Origin: Pirellula staleyi DSM 6068
GTDB taxonomy: Bacteria; Planctomycetota; Planctomycetia; Pirellulales; Pirellulaceae
NCBI RefSeq assembly: GCF_000025185.1
Contig: NC_013720.1
Location: 5,208,001 to 5,272,000, forward strand
DNA: 64,000 nucleotides
Reading direction: 5' to 3'
The position numbers and the translations under genes were made by a program. This document shows positions 17,052-28,200 of the stretch, piece after piece. The notes beneath the pieces were generated by a model that worked only from the letters and a program-made list of their open reading frames with translations, was not told where the DNA came from and did no database searches. Every line of letters begins with the position of its first letter. The stretch's first letter is position 1.

Positions 17052-18539
17052 TTAGAGTTTCGCAGCGCTGATGGCGCGGCGAATTGTTTGACGCATCAAA
17101 TCCATCGGTGGATCGTGAGCCGTGAAGAGCTTGAACTGCAGCGCCGCTTGTCCGACAAACATATCGATGCCGGTGATGGTCTTGGCACCCGCTTCGCGTG
17201 CCCGCTTGATGAACAGTGTTTGTTCGGGGTTATAGACCGTATCGAACGCCACCATGTCGGTGCTGAAATAGCCTTCGTCGATCGGCGATTCGTCGAGATT
17301 CGGGTGCATTCCCAAGGGAGTGCCGTTGACGACCAGATGGGCCTGGACCGAGTGTCGCAGTTTCCAGTCGATGGTGCGGGCCTTGAATTTTTTAGCCAAA
17401 GCCTCGGACTTTTCGAGCGTGCGTGAGGCGATCACCACATCGCAGCCACGGCGACGCAGGCCGCAGGCAATTGCTTTGGACACGCCCCCCGCGCCGAGCA
17501 AGAGGGCTGTTTTTCCAGCGAGTCCCGACTGTTTTTCGTCGCCACCAAACAGTCGATCGATGCTGGCCATCGAGGCGCGATAGTCGGTGTTGTAACCGAC
17601 CGGCTTCCCCTCTTTCCAAATCACCGTGTTGCAAGCGGCGATCTCGGTGGTGGCATCGTCGGTTTTCACGAGATGCTGAATCACTTCTTCCTTGTGCGGA
17701 ATGGTGACCGAGAGCCCTTTGATGCCGAGTTCGGGGCAATCCTGCAGGAACTTCGCCAGGTGCTCGCGCGGGACGCGCAGCGGCAGATAGACCCGGTTCA
17801 TCGACAAGGCGCGAAAAGCGGCATTGTGCAGCAGCGGGCTCATGCTATGCCCCACCGGATCGGCGACCACGCCAAAGACTTCCGTATCGGCGTTGATGTC
17901 GTCGTAGTGGTAGACCGCGCGCATCTGTTCGTAGGACAGCTGTCCCGGCGCGAGTTCCCGATCGCTGCTGAACGCGGCGTACGTGAGTGGCGAGCCAAAC
18001 TTCCCCCCCAAGATGCGCGAAGGTGTGCCGATTTCCCCCATCGCAATCGCGACGGTCGGGATCTTGGCCCCTTTCATCAGCTGCACCAGCCGCGTGGTAT
18101 CGCTCGGCGTGTGCGCCATGGTGGCGATTTTCACGATATCGGCGTCGAGCTTGCTCATGCGCTCGTGGAGCGCTGCCAGGTTTTCAGGGGTTTCCTGGAA
18201 GTTGTGGTAGCTGACAATCCGTTTGGTTTTGCCAAAACGGGGAATGCTGCCGGCAATATCTTCTTCGAGATCGACGTATTCGACACCCGATGCAATCGCT
18301 TGACGGAGCAGCACTTGGCGCTGATCTTCGCTGCGGCTCCAGCGTCCCCCATCACGCTGCCGGCGAACCGTGATCACCACAGGAGTGGGACGCTCGGGCA
18401 ACAGACGGCGGAGATTCACATCGCTCATGATGTAGTCGAGACGCAGCTCGACCAACTGGGCGCCGACTTCGCCCAAATGCTTGTGCTCGGCAATCATGTG
18501 CTTGTGCCGGCCACGTCCCACGATCACGCAAATCGTCAT
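17052..18539 (-). CDS. aroDE: bifunctional 3-dehydroquinate dehydratase / shikimate dehydrogenase
   Basis: One 495-residue chain carries two steps of the shikimate pathway. Residues 1-215 are a type I dehydroquinase with His112 (SYHNFQ) and Schiff-base Lys137 (DIVKIATMA). Residues about 221-495 are shikimate dehydrogenase, with the shikimate site GHSMSPLLHNAAF, catalytic Lys283 (TIPHKEE), Asp319 (GYNTDYRAS) and NADP loop GAGGVSKA (350-357). Fusion of these two is known in plants and occurs in some planctomycetes and chlamydiae; separate genes are usual in bacteria. No sign of frameshift or decay. Confidence 0.95.
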   Translation of the reverse strand: MTICVIVGRGRHKHMIAEHKHLGEVGAQLVELRLDYIMSDVNLRRLLPERPTPVVITVRRQRDGGRWSRSEDQRQVLLRQAIASGVEYVDLEEDIAGSIPRFGKTKRIVSYHNFQETPENLAALHERMSKLDADIVKIATMAHTPSDTTRLVQLMKGAKIPTVAIAMGEIGTPSRILGGKFGSPLTYAAFSSDRELAPGQLSYEQMRAVYHYDDINADTEVFGVVADPVGHSMSPLLHNAAFRALSMNRVYLPLRVPREHLAKFLQDCPELGIKGLSVTIPHKEEVIQHLVKTDDATTEIAACNTVIWKEGKPVGYNTDYRASMASIDRLFGGDEKQSGLAGKTALLLGAGGVSKAIACGLRRRGCDVVIASRTLEKSEALAKKFKARTIDWKLRHSVQAHLVVNGTPLGMHPNLDESPIDEGYFSTDMVAFDTVYNPEQTLFIKRAREAGAKTITGIDMFVGQAALQFKLFTAHDPPMDLMRQTIRRAISAAKL

Positions 18540-18726
18540 GTCAGGCTATCGCTCGTTGTCAATGTCGGCTGCGACGCACCCAGCAAGCGAGGCTGTGGCA
18601 GCGAGAGGTTTTTGATGAGTCAAAAATCGGTAGCTTCAACCAATCTACCAAATTGACATGCCGGGGGGACTGGTTCAAGCGCCGACGGGGGCTGGTTGAC
18701 GGCAAACTCCGCAATTCCGACCGAAA

Positions 18727-20764
18727 TTAGGTCCGTTTGAACCGTTTATCGAGCTCTTCTCGCGAAAAGACGAGCGCCGTCGGCCGACCATGCGGGCAAT
18801 GGTGCGTATTTTCGTAATGATTCCGCTGCAAGAGCAGGGCGGTGATCTCTTCGGGCGAAAGTCGATCTCCTGCTTTGATGGCCGCTTTGCAGGCGATCAT
18901 GTTTAGGAGATCGTCGAGCACATTCCGCCGATCGACCCCTTTATTACCCGCCACCAGTTGATCGACGACCTGCCGCAGCAGCGGCCCGACGGCGACTCCA
19001 CTGAGCATGGCGGGATAGCTGGAAACGAGGACCGTATCGCCACCAAAAGGTTCGACGTCGATGGCGAGGGTCGACAAGGTTTCGCGAGCTTCGAGCACGG
19101 CGACTGCTTCGCTGGGGGTAAGGGTCACTGGCTCGGGAACGAGCAACCGCTGACACTCGAGTTTGCCCGACATCACCTTGGTTTTCAGCTGCTCGTAGAG
19201 AATCCGTTCATGCAGCGCATGCTGGTCGATCACCACCATTCCCTCGTCGTTTTCAGTTACCAGATAGCGCTGATGGACCTGAAAACCGATGCTCGACATC
19301 ACCGGCACGCCGGGGGCCAGTCGCGGACGAACGGCGGGCAATTCGCGAGGCTCCGGCGAAACAGCCGTGGACTCGTCGAGCGCAGGATCGAGGAGCAAAT
19401 CGGCCGACGACGGCGCTGCGAGTGGAGCAGGGGGGGCGGTGTGCGCGACATGAAAACTCCCCGGATACAGAGGGGATTCGACAGGAGCCGCATCGACCGA
19501 CGCTCGACTGGCATAACTGGCGGCATACTGCGCGGGGTAGTTCACCGGCGGCGCAATGGTGGTGAGCGAGAGGGCTCGATCGGGGTTTTGTTCGTAGAGC
19601 GCGGCAAGCGAGCCTTGCGAAAGATCGGCTGCTGCTAAGCGCGCCGCTGGTAGGTTGCCCCAAAGCGCCCTTGGCCCAGTCGACCAGTTCGCGCCGATGC
19701 GCTGCCAGCGCCGACTCGTCCATGCTGCTGGTCGCCGTTTCCGTGGCACCTTGAGGACGATGCAGCCGCGCGGTGAGATCGGTCGCCAGGAACTTTTTTC
19801 GCAGCGTGCCGAGAATCATCGAGTAGAGCCGACCACCATCCTGAAAACGAACTTCCAGTTTGCTCGGGTGGACATTCACGTCGACCGTATCGGCGGGCAT
19901 CTCGATCCGCAAAAAGCAGATCGGGAATCGGCCGGTCAGCAGCAGACCACGATACGCTTCGCTCAAAGCGTGCTGCAAACTCCGATCGCGAATATGGCGA
20001 CCATTCAGGAACAAATACTGCAATTTGTTGCTCGAACGGTTCTGCTGAGGATCGCAGGTATAGCCATAAAGTTTGGTGCTATCGTCCGCCGCCTCAATCG
20101 GAATGAGGGCAAGCTCGATCTCTTTGCCAATCAACAGACCAATCCGACGCCGCCAATCACCGGCAGGAAGATCAAACAGCAAACGCTCGTTATGACGGAG
20201 CGTGAAATGGATATGCTCCGACGCCAGCGCGATGCGTGTGAACGCTTCGGTGCAGTGTCCAATTTCAGTTTGCGCTTGCCGCAAAAACTTCCGCCGCACC
20301 GGCGTATTGAAAAACAGATTTCGGACTTCGAGCGTGGTGCCAATCGGCGCCGCGCACGGCATGATCGGCTGGGCGACACCACCATGCACCACCAGTTCGG
20401 CCCCTTCGGTGGAATCGGCCGTGCGACTACGAATGGTCAGCTGACTGATCTCGGCAATCGACGCTAAAGCTTCCCCTCGAAAACCGAGCGTGGCGACGCG
20501 AAACAGATCGTCGGCATCGACAATTTTGCTCGTCGCATGGCTCGCCACCGCCAGCATCAATTGCTCTGGCTCGATGCCACAGCCGTTGTCGGTGATGCGC
20601 ACCAGATCGCAGCCACCCGATTCGAGGTGCACATCAATCCGGGTAGCACCAGCATCGACGGCGTTTTCAAGGAGTTCCTTCACAACGCTCGCCGGACGCT
20701 CGATCACTTCGCCGGCGGCGATCTTGTTGATCACGCTGGTCGATAGTTGGCGAATGGTGGGCAT
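18727..20764 (-). pseudogene. mutL: DNA mismatch repair endonuclease MutL, interrupted by a single-base frameshift
   Basis: The N-terminal part starts at ATG 20764 (MPTIRQLSTSVINKIAAGEV) and has the GHKL ATPase motifs ELLENAVDAGA, DNGCGI and LGFRGEALASI. The C-terminal endonuclease part has DQHALHERILYEQ, ACKAAIKAG and CPHGRP, the metal-dependent nickase signature. They are in different frames: from 20764 to the C-terminal stop is 2038 bases, one more than a multiple of three. The native sequence changes frame in the Pro/Ala-rich linker between about 19630 and 19700, near the run CCCC at 19658-19661. Read literally, the first frame ends at 19253 with a nonsense tail. A sequencing error, a real mutation or programmed slippage would all fit. 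It lies 61 bases after the sigma-54 regulator. Confidence 0.9.
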
Positions 20765-20825
20765 GAGAATCGAATCCTTTCCGAAGCGTAAATCCGTCGT
20801 GAGGAGAGACCGGCCAGACGTGCTG

Positions 20826-22262
20826 CTATTCGTCGGTGGCAACGTCGCTCGCACTCGCTTCACCCGACTGATACTTGTCGAGTTTGCGATAGAGCGTCCG
20901 TGCGCCAATGCCGAGAATTCGGGCCGCTTCTTCGCGGTTGCCACTCGTCAGCTTGAGCGTTTCTTCAATCGCCCAGCGCTCGATGTTGTCGAGCGGCTGT
21001 CCGATCAACTCCGAAGGTCCGCTCGCAATCGCCGGGGTGCGCAGCTCTTCGGCATCCACCAATTCTGGCGGCAAATCGTCGATGTCGAGAATGCCGTCGG
21101 TGTCGAGCACCACCATGGTTTCAATCGCGTTACGAAGCTGGCGCACATTCCCGGGCCAGTCGTACGAAAAGAGCCGACGGCTGACGACCGGCGAGATCCC
21201 TTTGTTCGGCTTGTGATGCCGACGGATGAATTGCCGACGGAAATGATCGGCCAGCGGAACGATATCTTCTCGCCGCTGCCGGAGCGCGGGGAGCTCGACC
21301 GTCACCACCTTCAAACGGTAATACAGATCGGCTCGAAAGGTCCCTGCTTTGATCGCATCTTCCAGCGCACGATTGGTGGCCGACACCATCCGCACGTTCA
21401 CGCGAATCGGCTTGTTATCACCCACACGTGTGATCTGGTGCTCTTCGAGGACGCGGAGCAACTTGATTTGCGTGGCGAGCGGCATGTCCCCCACTTCGTC
21501 GAGAAACAGCGTGCCGCCGTTGGCATACTCAAACGCCCCCATCCGGTCGTTGAGGGCATCGGTATAAGCCCCTTTCACATGGCCGAAAAGCTCGCTTTCG
21601 ACGAGGTTTTCCGCCACAGCCGCGCAGTTCAGCGCGACAATCCGTTTGCTCTTGCGCGGGCTGTTTTGATGAATCGCTTGGGCCACCAATTCCTTGCCGG
21701 TCCCACTTTCGCCGGTAATCAGCACACTGGCATCGGTGGGGGCGATTCGTTTCAGCCGATCAATCACCTGCTTCATCTTCTCGCTCGAGAAGATGATCCC
21801 CTCGAAACCAAACCGTTCATCGAGGCGCTGGTTTAGTTCTTGGTTGGTTTGCCGCAACCGAACGGCATCGGCCGCCTTCTCTGCCACCGCGCGCAGCCGC
21901 GTCGGAGTGATCGGCTTCTCGAGAAAATTAAACGCCCCTTGCTGCATCGCCTCAACCGCTTTGGGAACGGTGGCGTGCCCAGTGACCATGATCACTTCCG
22001 CTTCGGGAAGGGCTTCTTTGGCACGAGCCAGCACTTCCATGCCGTCGACATCGTTCATCACCAGGTCGGTAATCACGATCTCGAAATTGTCTTGCTGGAC
22101 GCGCCGCACCCCTTCGGGCCCCGACGTCGCAATGGTGCAGTGATAGCCCACGCGCGCGAGGCTTTCCTCCATCGCTTGAGCGAGCGCCGTGTCGTTGTCG
22201 ACAATCAGCACACGAATCGGTGGCGCAGCGGGGTCAGCAGGTTCTTTGGATGATTCGGCCAT
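20826..22262 (-). CDS. NtrC-family sigma-54-dependent response regulator
   Basis: The 478-residue protein has a receiver domain with phospho-acceptor Asp66 (VITDLVMND) and Lys of FLEKPI, an AAA+ domain with P-loop GESGTGKE and Walker B GGTLFLDEVGDM, and a Fis-type helix-turn-helix at the C-terminus (NREEAARILGIGARTLYRKL). The sigma-54 contact loop reads GAYTDA in place of GAFTGA, a variant that could lower or change contact with sigma-54. No histidine kinase is adjacent; the sensorless kinase at 3459-4217 is one candidate. mutL follows closely on the same strand, and an ABC permease gene is divergent. Confidence 0.93.
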   Translation of the reverse strand: MAESSKEPADPAAPPIRVLIVDNDTALAQAMEESLARVGYHCTIATSGPEGVRRVQQDNFEIVITDLVMNDVDGMEVLARAKEALPEAEVIMVTGHATVPKAVEAMQQGAFNFLEKPITPTRLRAVAEKAADAVRLRQTNQELNQRLDERFGFEGIIFSSEKMKQVIDRLKRIAPTDASVLITGESGTGKELVAQAIHQNSPRKSKRIVALNCAAVAENLVESELFGHVKGAYTDALNDRMGAFEYANGGTLFLDEVGDMPLATQIKLLRVLEEHQITRVGDNKPIRVNVRMVSATNRALEDAIKAGTFRADLYYRLKVVTVELPALRQRREDIVPLADHFRRQFIRRHHKPNKGISPVVSRRLFSYDWPGNVRQLRNAIETMVVLDTDGILDIDDLPPELVDAEELRTPAIASGPSELIGQPLDNIERWAIEETLKLTSGNREEAARILGIGARTLYRKLDKYQSGEASASDVATDE

Positions 22263-22498
22263 GCCCCGATGTTAGTAGATTTTGAGCAATTCTTCGAGGG
22301 GCCAGTTCGATGGAAGTAGCCCCTCGTGGGGAGGCTCCCCGAGGTGTGGCTTTACCTTTTCAAACGAGATCGCCAATCAGCAGCCAGATGAATCCTCCGA
22401 AATCTGCTGCTAGGATGTTTCCCAGGATTGTGCAGCGCGCATGGGGAGTGTAGGAATCAGCTTGCGAACCTCCCCCGAGTGATGGATGAAGGGCGACG

Positions 22499-24154
22499 AT
22501 GTTCTTTGCTGAAAACCCAGTATTGCAGCGCGAATTGCTCGTCAACTTGCGTATGACGCGAGCCTTTGTGCTGCTGCTCGTCTACCAGTTGCTGCTCGGC
22601 TGTGTCGTCTACCTGGCTTGGCCGCAAGATACGCGTCTCGACCTCACGGCCAATAGCAAAAGCGCCTCGCAAACGCGTAACCTGGTCGACCTCTTTTTTA
22701 TCGGACAGTACGTTCTTGCTTCGATGATGGCACCGAGCTTTGCCGCCAGCTCGATTACCGGCGAAAAGGAGCGAAAAACCTATGAAATGCTCCTCGCTTC
22801 GCCGCTGAAGCCCTCGGCAATTGTGCTCGGAAAATTGTTCGCGAGTCTCGCGCATCTGGCCGTACTGATCTTCAGTTCGCTGCCGATCGTGATGCTCTGT
22901 TTACCCCTCGGGGGTGTGAGCGTTTATGAAGTGCTCGCGGCCTATTTGGGGCTGATCATTTCGGTCGTCACGTTCGGCATGATCAGCGTTGCTGCGAGCG
23001 CATTTTTTCAGCGCACCAGCGCGTCGCTCGTGGTGTCGTATCTCTTTATTCTGCCGCTGGCGCTGATCGGTGTGTTTGTCTGGATGCAGCTGGCACCCTA
23101 CGGCGAGTTTCGACTCCTCCTGATCCTGACCGTGCTCCCGGCGATGGCAGCCGGCGTTTGCATTTCCCTCTTTTTCAGCACCACCACCATGCTGCTCCAT
23201 CCGCCCGATGTCGGGAGTGAAGGAAAAGATGTGGTCGACCTGGAGCACGAAGCGCAAACGGCTGTCGGGCTGGTGATTCAGCGCGATCAGTTTCCCGATC
23301 GTTTGTTTGCCCCACCCAAGCGCGAAGACTTGATGGAAGATGGTGCCAACCCGGTCTACGACAAGGAGATCCGGAGCGAAATCTTCAGCCAAGGGACCCT
23401 CATGCTCCGCCTCGTCATTCAGGTGAGCATGCTGCTGGCCATTCCGCTGATGGGTGCCTGCCTCTACATCTTGCCGCAGTATGCACCTTGGTACATCTGC
23501 TACGTCGTGGTGTTTAACATGCTCGTCGGACCGGTCTTTTCCGCCGGAAGTGTCACTAGCGAACGCGAACGCGAAACGCTCGACCTGCTCCTCACCACCG
23601 TGATCACCCCCTGGCAAATCTTGTGGGGGAAGCTGGTCGCTGGGCTCCGCGTTTCCAGCGTGCTGACGCTGTTTCTCGTCTGGCCGGTGCTGCTCGCCTG
23701 CGTGATGGTCAGCCTCTACTGGACCAACTTACTGTCGGTCGTGGCCTACCTGGCGATCATCCTCACCACCTGCGTCACCACGGCGATGATCGCCCTGTTT
23801 TGCTCGGTCATGTTCCAGAAAACGAGCATGAGCCTGATGACCACTTACTTGACGATCATCGTGCTGTTTTGTGCCCCGCTGGCCGCCAACTTCTTTGCCA
23901 GCAGCTTCTTTCCCGATGCGCCGATCACCGAGCAGCTGAAACTGACCGGCCTCACCAGCCCGTTTTCGGCGGCGTTTGCCGTTCCACTCGACGTGGGTGT
24001 CACTTCGACCGAGACGAGCAAAGCGACGGAGATTCAAGCGATTGGCAACTGGCCACTCGTCGGCTATTACGCCCTGTTTACCCTCGGAATGAACGGGCTC
24101 TTGCTCGTCACCATGATGTGGCTGTTCAACACCCGCTGGCGCGTTGCCGGATAG
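22499..24154 (+). CDS. ABC-2-type permease, two fused halves
   Basis: This is an integral membrane protein of 551 residues with about twelve hydrophobic segments. Two homologous halves are visible from a repeated motif: SSITGEKERKTYEMLLASPL near residue 83 and GSVTSERERETLDLLLTTVI near 349, each followed by GKL and a group of helices. This motif is typical of ABC-2 export permeases, which normally act as two subunits. Here both are in one chain. The nucleotide-binding subunit is not next to it. The substrate is unknown. The start ATG 22499 follows GGGCGACG, a weak site. Confidence 0.85.
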   Translation: MFFAENPVLQRELLVNLRMTRAFVLLLVYQLLLGCVVYLAWPQDTRLDLTANSKSASQTRNLVDLFFIGQYVLASMMAPSFAASSITGEKERKTYEMLLASPLKPSAIVLGKLFASLAHLAVLIFSSLPIVMLCLPLGGVSVYEVLAAYLGLIISVVTFGMISVAASAFFQRTSASLVVSYLFILPLALIGVFVWMQLAPYGEFRLLLILTVLPAMAAGVCISLFFSTTTMLLHPPDVGSEGKDVVDLEHEAQTAVGLVIQRDQFPDRLFAPPKREDLMEDGANPVYDKEIRSEIFSQGTLMLRLVIQVSMLLAIPLMGACLYILPQYAPWYICYVVVFNMLVGPVFSAGSVTSERERETLDLLLTTVITPWQILWGKLVAGLRVSSVLTLFLVWPVLLACVMVSLYWTNLLSVVAYLAIILTTCVTTAMIALFCSVMFQKTSMSLMTTYLTIIVLFCAPLAANFFASSFFPDAPITEQLKLTGLTSPFSAAFAVPLDVGVTSTETSKATEIQAIGNWPLVGYYALFTLGMNGLLLVTMMWLFNTRWRVAG

Positions 24155-24160
24155 CGATTT

Positions 24161-24188
24161 TCGCGTTTCACCCAAAAGAAAGACGCGA
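24161..24188. terminator. stem-loop between convergent genes
   Basis: TCGCGTTTC pairs with GAAAGACGCGA, giving a stem of about 9 bp with one bulge between the permease stop and the convergent lipoprotein stop. It could act in both directions, but the T tracts are short. Confidence 0.35.
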
Positions 24189-24194
24189 TTCGCT

Positions 24195-24734
24195 CTAGCC
24201 TTCGATGTAGAACGATCCTCCGCGGCTGGTGGTGCCACGCTTAGGGGTGTTGAAGCCGAGCGGTCCCCCAAATTTCTCCATCATGTCGTCGAGGGCTGTC
24301 TTGTCTTCCTCGATGATGATCAGCCGATCGCCGGGCTGCAAAGCGTAGTCGGTTTCGCTCGTGAGTCGCTTGGTTTGACGATCATAAGTCAACGCAATTT
24401 TGTGATGACCACCGGCTGGCAGCGGACGAACCAGGTCGACCGTCATGCGGCGGAACTTTTTGGTCATCCCACTTTGCTCGAGCATCTGCTGAGCGCTCGT
24501 CGGCTCGGTGAGAGCCCGCTCGACCAGCTTCGATTCACCTTTGTTCGGGTGCACTTCCACCACCACCTTGGCTTGTGGCGCTGCTGGGGCTCCAGAAGCT
24601 CCGGGCATCACTTGTGCTTGCAGCATCGGAGTTTCCCGCTTCATCAGGCCGCTGGTGCAGCCGGTCGAAGCCAAAGCGCAAGCGAGGACGGCACACGAAA
24701 AAATGCTAGCCAAGGTTCGATTTGCAGCCGTCAC
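24195..24734 (-). CDS. hypothetical lipoprotein
   Basis: The 179-residue product has a type II signal peptide with lipobox STGC (Cys26), so it should be a membrane-anchored lipoprotein. After a Pro/Ala spacer comes a compact domain with VVVEVHPNKGES and YALQPGDRLIIIEEDKT. The latter recalls the 'pattern-then-PGD' edge of polysaccharide-export/SLBB folds. The last residues are Gly/Ser-rich. It converges with the ABC permease gene. No function assigned. Confidence 0.75.
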   Translation of the reverse strand: MTAANRTLASIFSCAVLACALASTGCTSGLMKRETPMLQAQVMPGASGAPAAPQAKVVVEVHPNKGESKLVERALTEPTSAQQMLEQSGMTKKFRRMTVDLVRPLPAGGHHKIALTYDRQTKRLTSETDYALQPGDRLIIIEEDKTALDDMMEKFGGPLGFNTPKRGTTSRGGSFYIEG

Positions 24735-25281
24735 GGGAATAGCTCCGAAAGTGGGTTCGCCCCTGAGGAAGAGGCCGCAAAGTTTCGTTAAGCGGCAAAG
24801 TCTTCCCAGATTCTCTGATCGTTACTGCGAGCAGAATCGGCAGAATCGGACGGAGGCTTGAGTCCATTCCCCCAAACTTCAGAAAGTTTTTCGAAGAGCA
24901 GCCCTTAGCGGTGAAAATAGGGCGACTGCGATAAATAGCGAGGACTTGGAGAGATTCCCGCCCATCTCCCTGCTGCCAGCAGAGGGGGGGACCGAAGCGG
25001 GGCTGGCGGAACCTTGTTACGAACTCTCTTCCGAGTTTGCTTTCCCCTTGCTACGGCTTGGGATACATTGAATTTAGGGCGTTTCGAGGGCGGTCCAGCG
25101 GGCGCCTCTCGGCGGGCTGTAGCGCCGGGGATATCTCGGGCGCTGAGCTGCTGAATAATCCCCGCCGCGACAAGCGAATCAGTACAACTGGCGAATCAGT
25201 TCGACTGGCCGCGCACGCGCGTCCCTCGCCGACCTCTCCCTTGGTTTTGCCGATATCTCCCCGGGTCTTGAAAGTGGATTG
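24735..25281. other. 547-base divergent intergenic region
   Basis: This separates the lipoprotein gene from the pseudokinase operon and should hold both promoters. One GC-rich stem-loop pairs AGCGCC (25121-25126) with GGCGCT (25139-25144) around GGGATATCTCG, which is itself partly palindromic. The plus ORF running into the next gene from 25037 has no family features. No other clear signal. Confidence 0.35.
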
Positions 25282-28200
25282 ATGTCCATCGCACTCGCCG
25301 ATTTCTGGAAACTCCTCAAAGAGAGTCGCTTGCTAGCTCCCGAGCAAGTCGATTCACTGATCGCTGATTTCGCCTCCGTGAAAGGAGGTGGTGAGCAGGG
25401 GAACTCGCGTACCGTGGCCGAGTGGCTCGTCTCGCGAAATGTCCTCAGCCGCTATCAAACGACGATTCTGCTAGCTGGACGTGCTGGACCGTTCTACTAC
25501 GGCGATTACAAGGTCTACGACCGAGTCGACAAAGGTCGAATGGCAGGCTGGTTTCGTGCCGTGCATGCCCCCACCGGTCATCCGGTGATGCTCGAGTTCC
25601 TCACCGGAGCGGTGACGCAAGATCCTCGCAGCTGGGCCATCGCCGCCAATCATGCGCTCGGAGCCACGTCGCTCGCATCTCCCCACTTGCATCGTTTGCA
25701 CGAGCCGGTCGATCTCAAAGCGTTCAAATTTTTGGTACTCGAAGACACACGTGGCGGCACGCTGGAAGAGCGACTAGCGGTCGGACGTTTTCCACCAGCA
25801 GAAGCTTGCCGCATCGCGCGGCTCGCCGCCCTCGCGCTCGCCACGCTGCATCAAGCTGGCCGCGTGCATGGCGATGTGCGACCGGCCAATTTCATACTCG
25901 AGCAGAGTGGCAACGTGAAGCTTTTGAGCGAGCCGCATGTCACCCCCGCTTCGATCAACTTTGCCGACCCGCAAATCGTCTCCGCCTTGCAGAGCAAAGC
26001 CGACTACCTGGCGCCAGAACTGCTGCAGCCTGGCAAAACGCCCGATCCACTGTGCGACATTTATTCGCTCGGCTGCGTGCTCTATGCAATGCTCACCGGC
26101 ACGCCGCCGTTTGCCGGAGGCAACGCGCAGCAGAAGATGACCCGGCATGCGTCGGAAGCGATTCGGCCACTCGATCAGTTTGGCGTGCCGCCGCAGGTGG
26201 CGCAGCTGGTCACCTACATGATGGCCAAAAATCCGCAGGTGCGCTACCAATCGGCGGCAATTGTCGCCGAGCAACTGGCGCAGCTGGTCGACCCACAAAC
26301 GCTCTACTGGCAACCACCGGCACCACTCCCGACGTTGGCTCATTTCGAGCAGCATGTCGCGCACAAGCAGCAACAGCTGCGGGCTCAAGCACAAACGGCA
26401 ACTGCCAAACCAGCAGCGGCTGGCATCAACCTGAATCTGAGTGGCACATCGCCTGCGGGTGGTGCGCCAGCTTCGCTCGGTTTCTCGACCGGCCCTAGCG
26501 CCGGAAGTGTCCCACGCAGCTCTGTTTCAGCCGAGATGGTGGCGGCTGCGAAGGCGAAAAAACAGCAGCAGATGCTGATCGGCGGTCTGGTGGGAACCGG
26601 CATTTTGGCGATCGCCATTTTGATCGGCGTCAGCATGATGGGAGGGGGCGATCCAGCAACCGATCCCGTCGCCGAGAACGGCACCAGCACCACGGAAAAT
26701 GGCGGCGAAACGGAAACACCGACGACCAATCCCGATCCAGCACCTGCAGTGCCAGCAGCGACACCGGTGGTGAATCCCGGGACAACTCCCGTGGAAGCTC
26801 CCCCCACGCCAAGCGGCAGCAAAATCGAACCCACCACCGTGGTGCAAACCGTCGTCCCCGACGATGGCCAACTGCTCTGGGCATCGCCCACCAGTGGCGA
26901 ACCGATTAGCCTGCGGATGGTTCCACCGGAAGCACAAGTTTTCATCGCTGTCCGTCCCGCTGAGCTCAAAGGTTCCGCCGAGGGGCAACTGGTTCTAAAT
27001 GCCTTGGGTCCGGAGTTTAGTTCGCAATCCGAGGCCTTCGAGCGTGCCGCTGGTGTGAAACTCGACGAAATCGAGCAACTGATTATCGGCCTGCACAACA
27101 ACGATGCGAAGTTCCCGCGTGTCAGCTACGTGGTGAAGCTCAAATCGCCGATTCCTCGCGAAGAACTCCTCACACGCTGGGGAAATCCAACCGGCACGAC
27201 CGAAGGGACTGAAGCTTATTTCACGGGCGCGTCGGGGTCGTACTTCCTCTCAAGCGATCCCCAGGACGAAGGCAAATTCCTGATGGCCTCGCAAGCCGAT
27301 GTGCAGGAAGTGGCCAAGGTGAAAGGTGCGCCGCCGCTGCTGTTCCTCGAAATGGAAAAGCTGCGCCGCACGACCGACAGCACGCGGCATTTCACGCTGC
27401 TGGTCTACCCGCCATTTCTCTTCAACGACGATGGCGAGCCACTCTTTGCCGGAGAACGGGGGAAAGTTCGTCAACCACTTTCGTGGCTCCTGGGGGATGG
27501 CCTCAAGAGCGCGAGTGTCAGCGGACACTTCGGCAATGAATTTTATTTCGAGATGCAATTCCTCGGCTCGCTCGACAAAGAAAAGTTTCAGCTCGCGAAA
27601 GACTTTCGCACGCGACTCGAGCAGATTCCTCGATCGCTCGAAGACTATTTCGTCGCACTCACACCTCCTCCTTACTGGAAGAAGCTGAGCTTTCGCTATC
27701 CGCAAATGATCACCACCCTGCATAACCAAATGCGCGTGGGGGTCGAGAACGAACAAGCGATGGTCAACGCGGTGCTCCCCCTACACGCCGCGCACAACCT
27801 TGTGCTTGGTGGGGAGTTGTTGATCGCCACTGCTCCAGGAGCGGCTGTGGTCGCAGCGAACACTCCCGCAGCGGGCGCCGCCCCCAAGACGATCGAAGAC
27901 GTTCTGAATCTCAAAACTTCGTTCGCCTTCGATCAAACCTCGCTCGAGTTTGCAATGCGCGATCTGGCTGCCGAAACACGCGACCTCGCCAAGGGCTTGC
28001 CATTTGAATTCGATATTCAAATCCTGGGTGACGATCTCAAGTTCGACGGCATCACGCGCAATCAATCGATTCGCGATTTCAAACAAGAGGGTAAAGCAGT
28101 CGGCGAAATCTTGACGGCACTCGTTATGAAAGCGAACCCCATCACCACGGTGAAAGAGCCCAACGAACTCGATCAAAAGTTGATTTGGGTCGTGCATACA

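Noticed and set aside
20490-21836. 448-codon plus ORF opposite mutL and the sigma-54 regulator
   Set aside because: It is antisense to conserved domains on the minus strand and has no recognisable domain.
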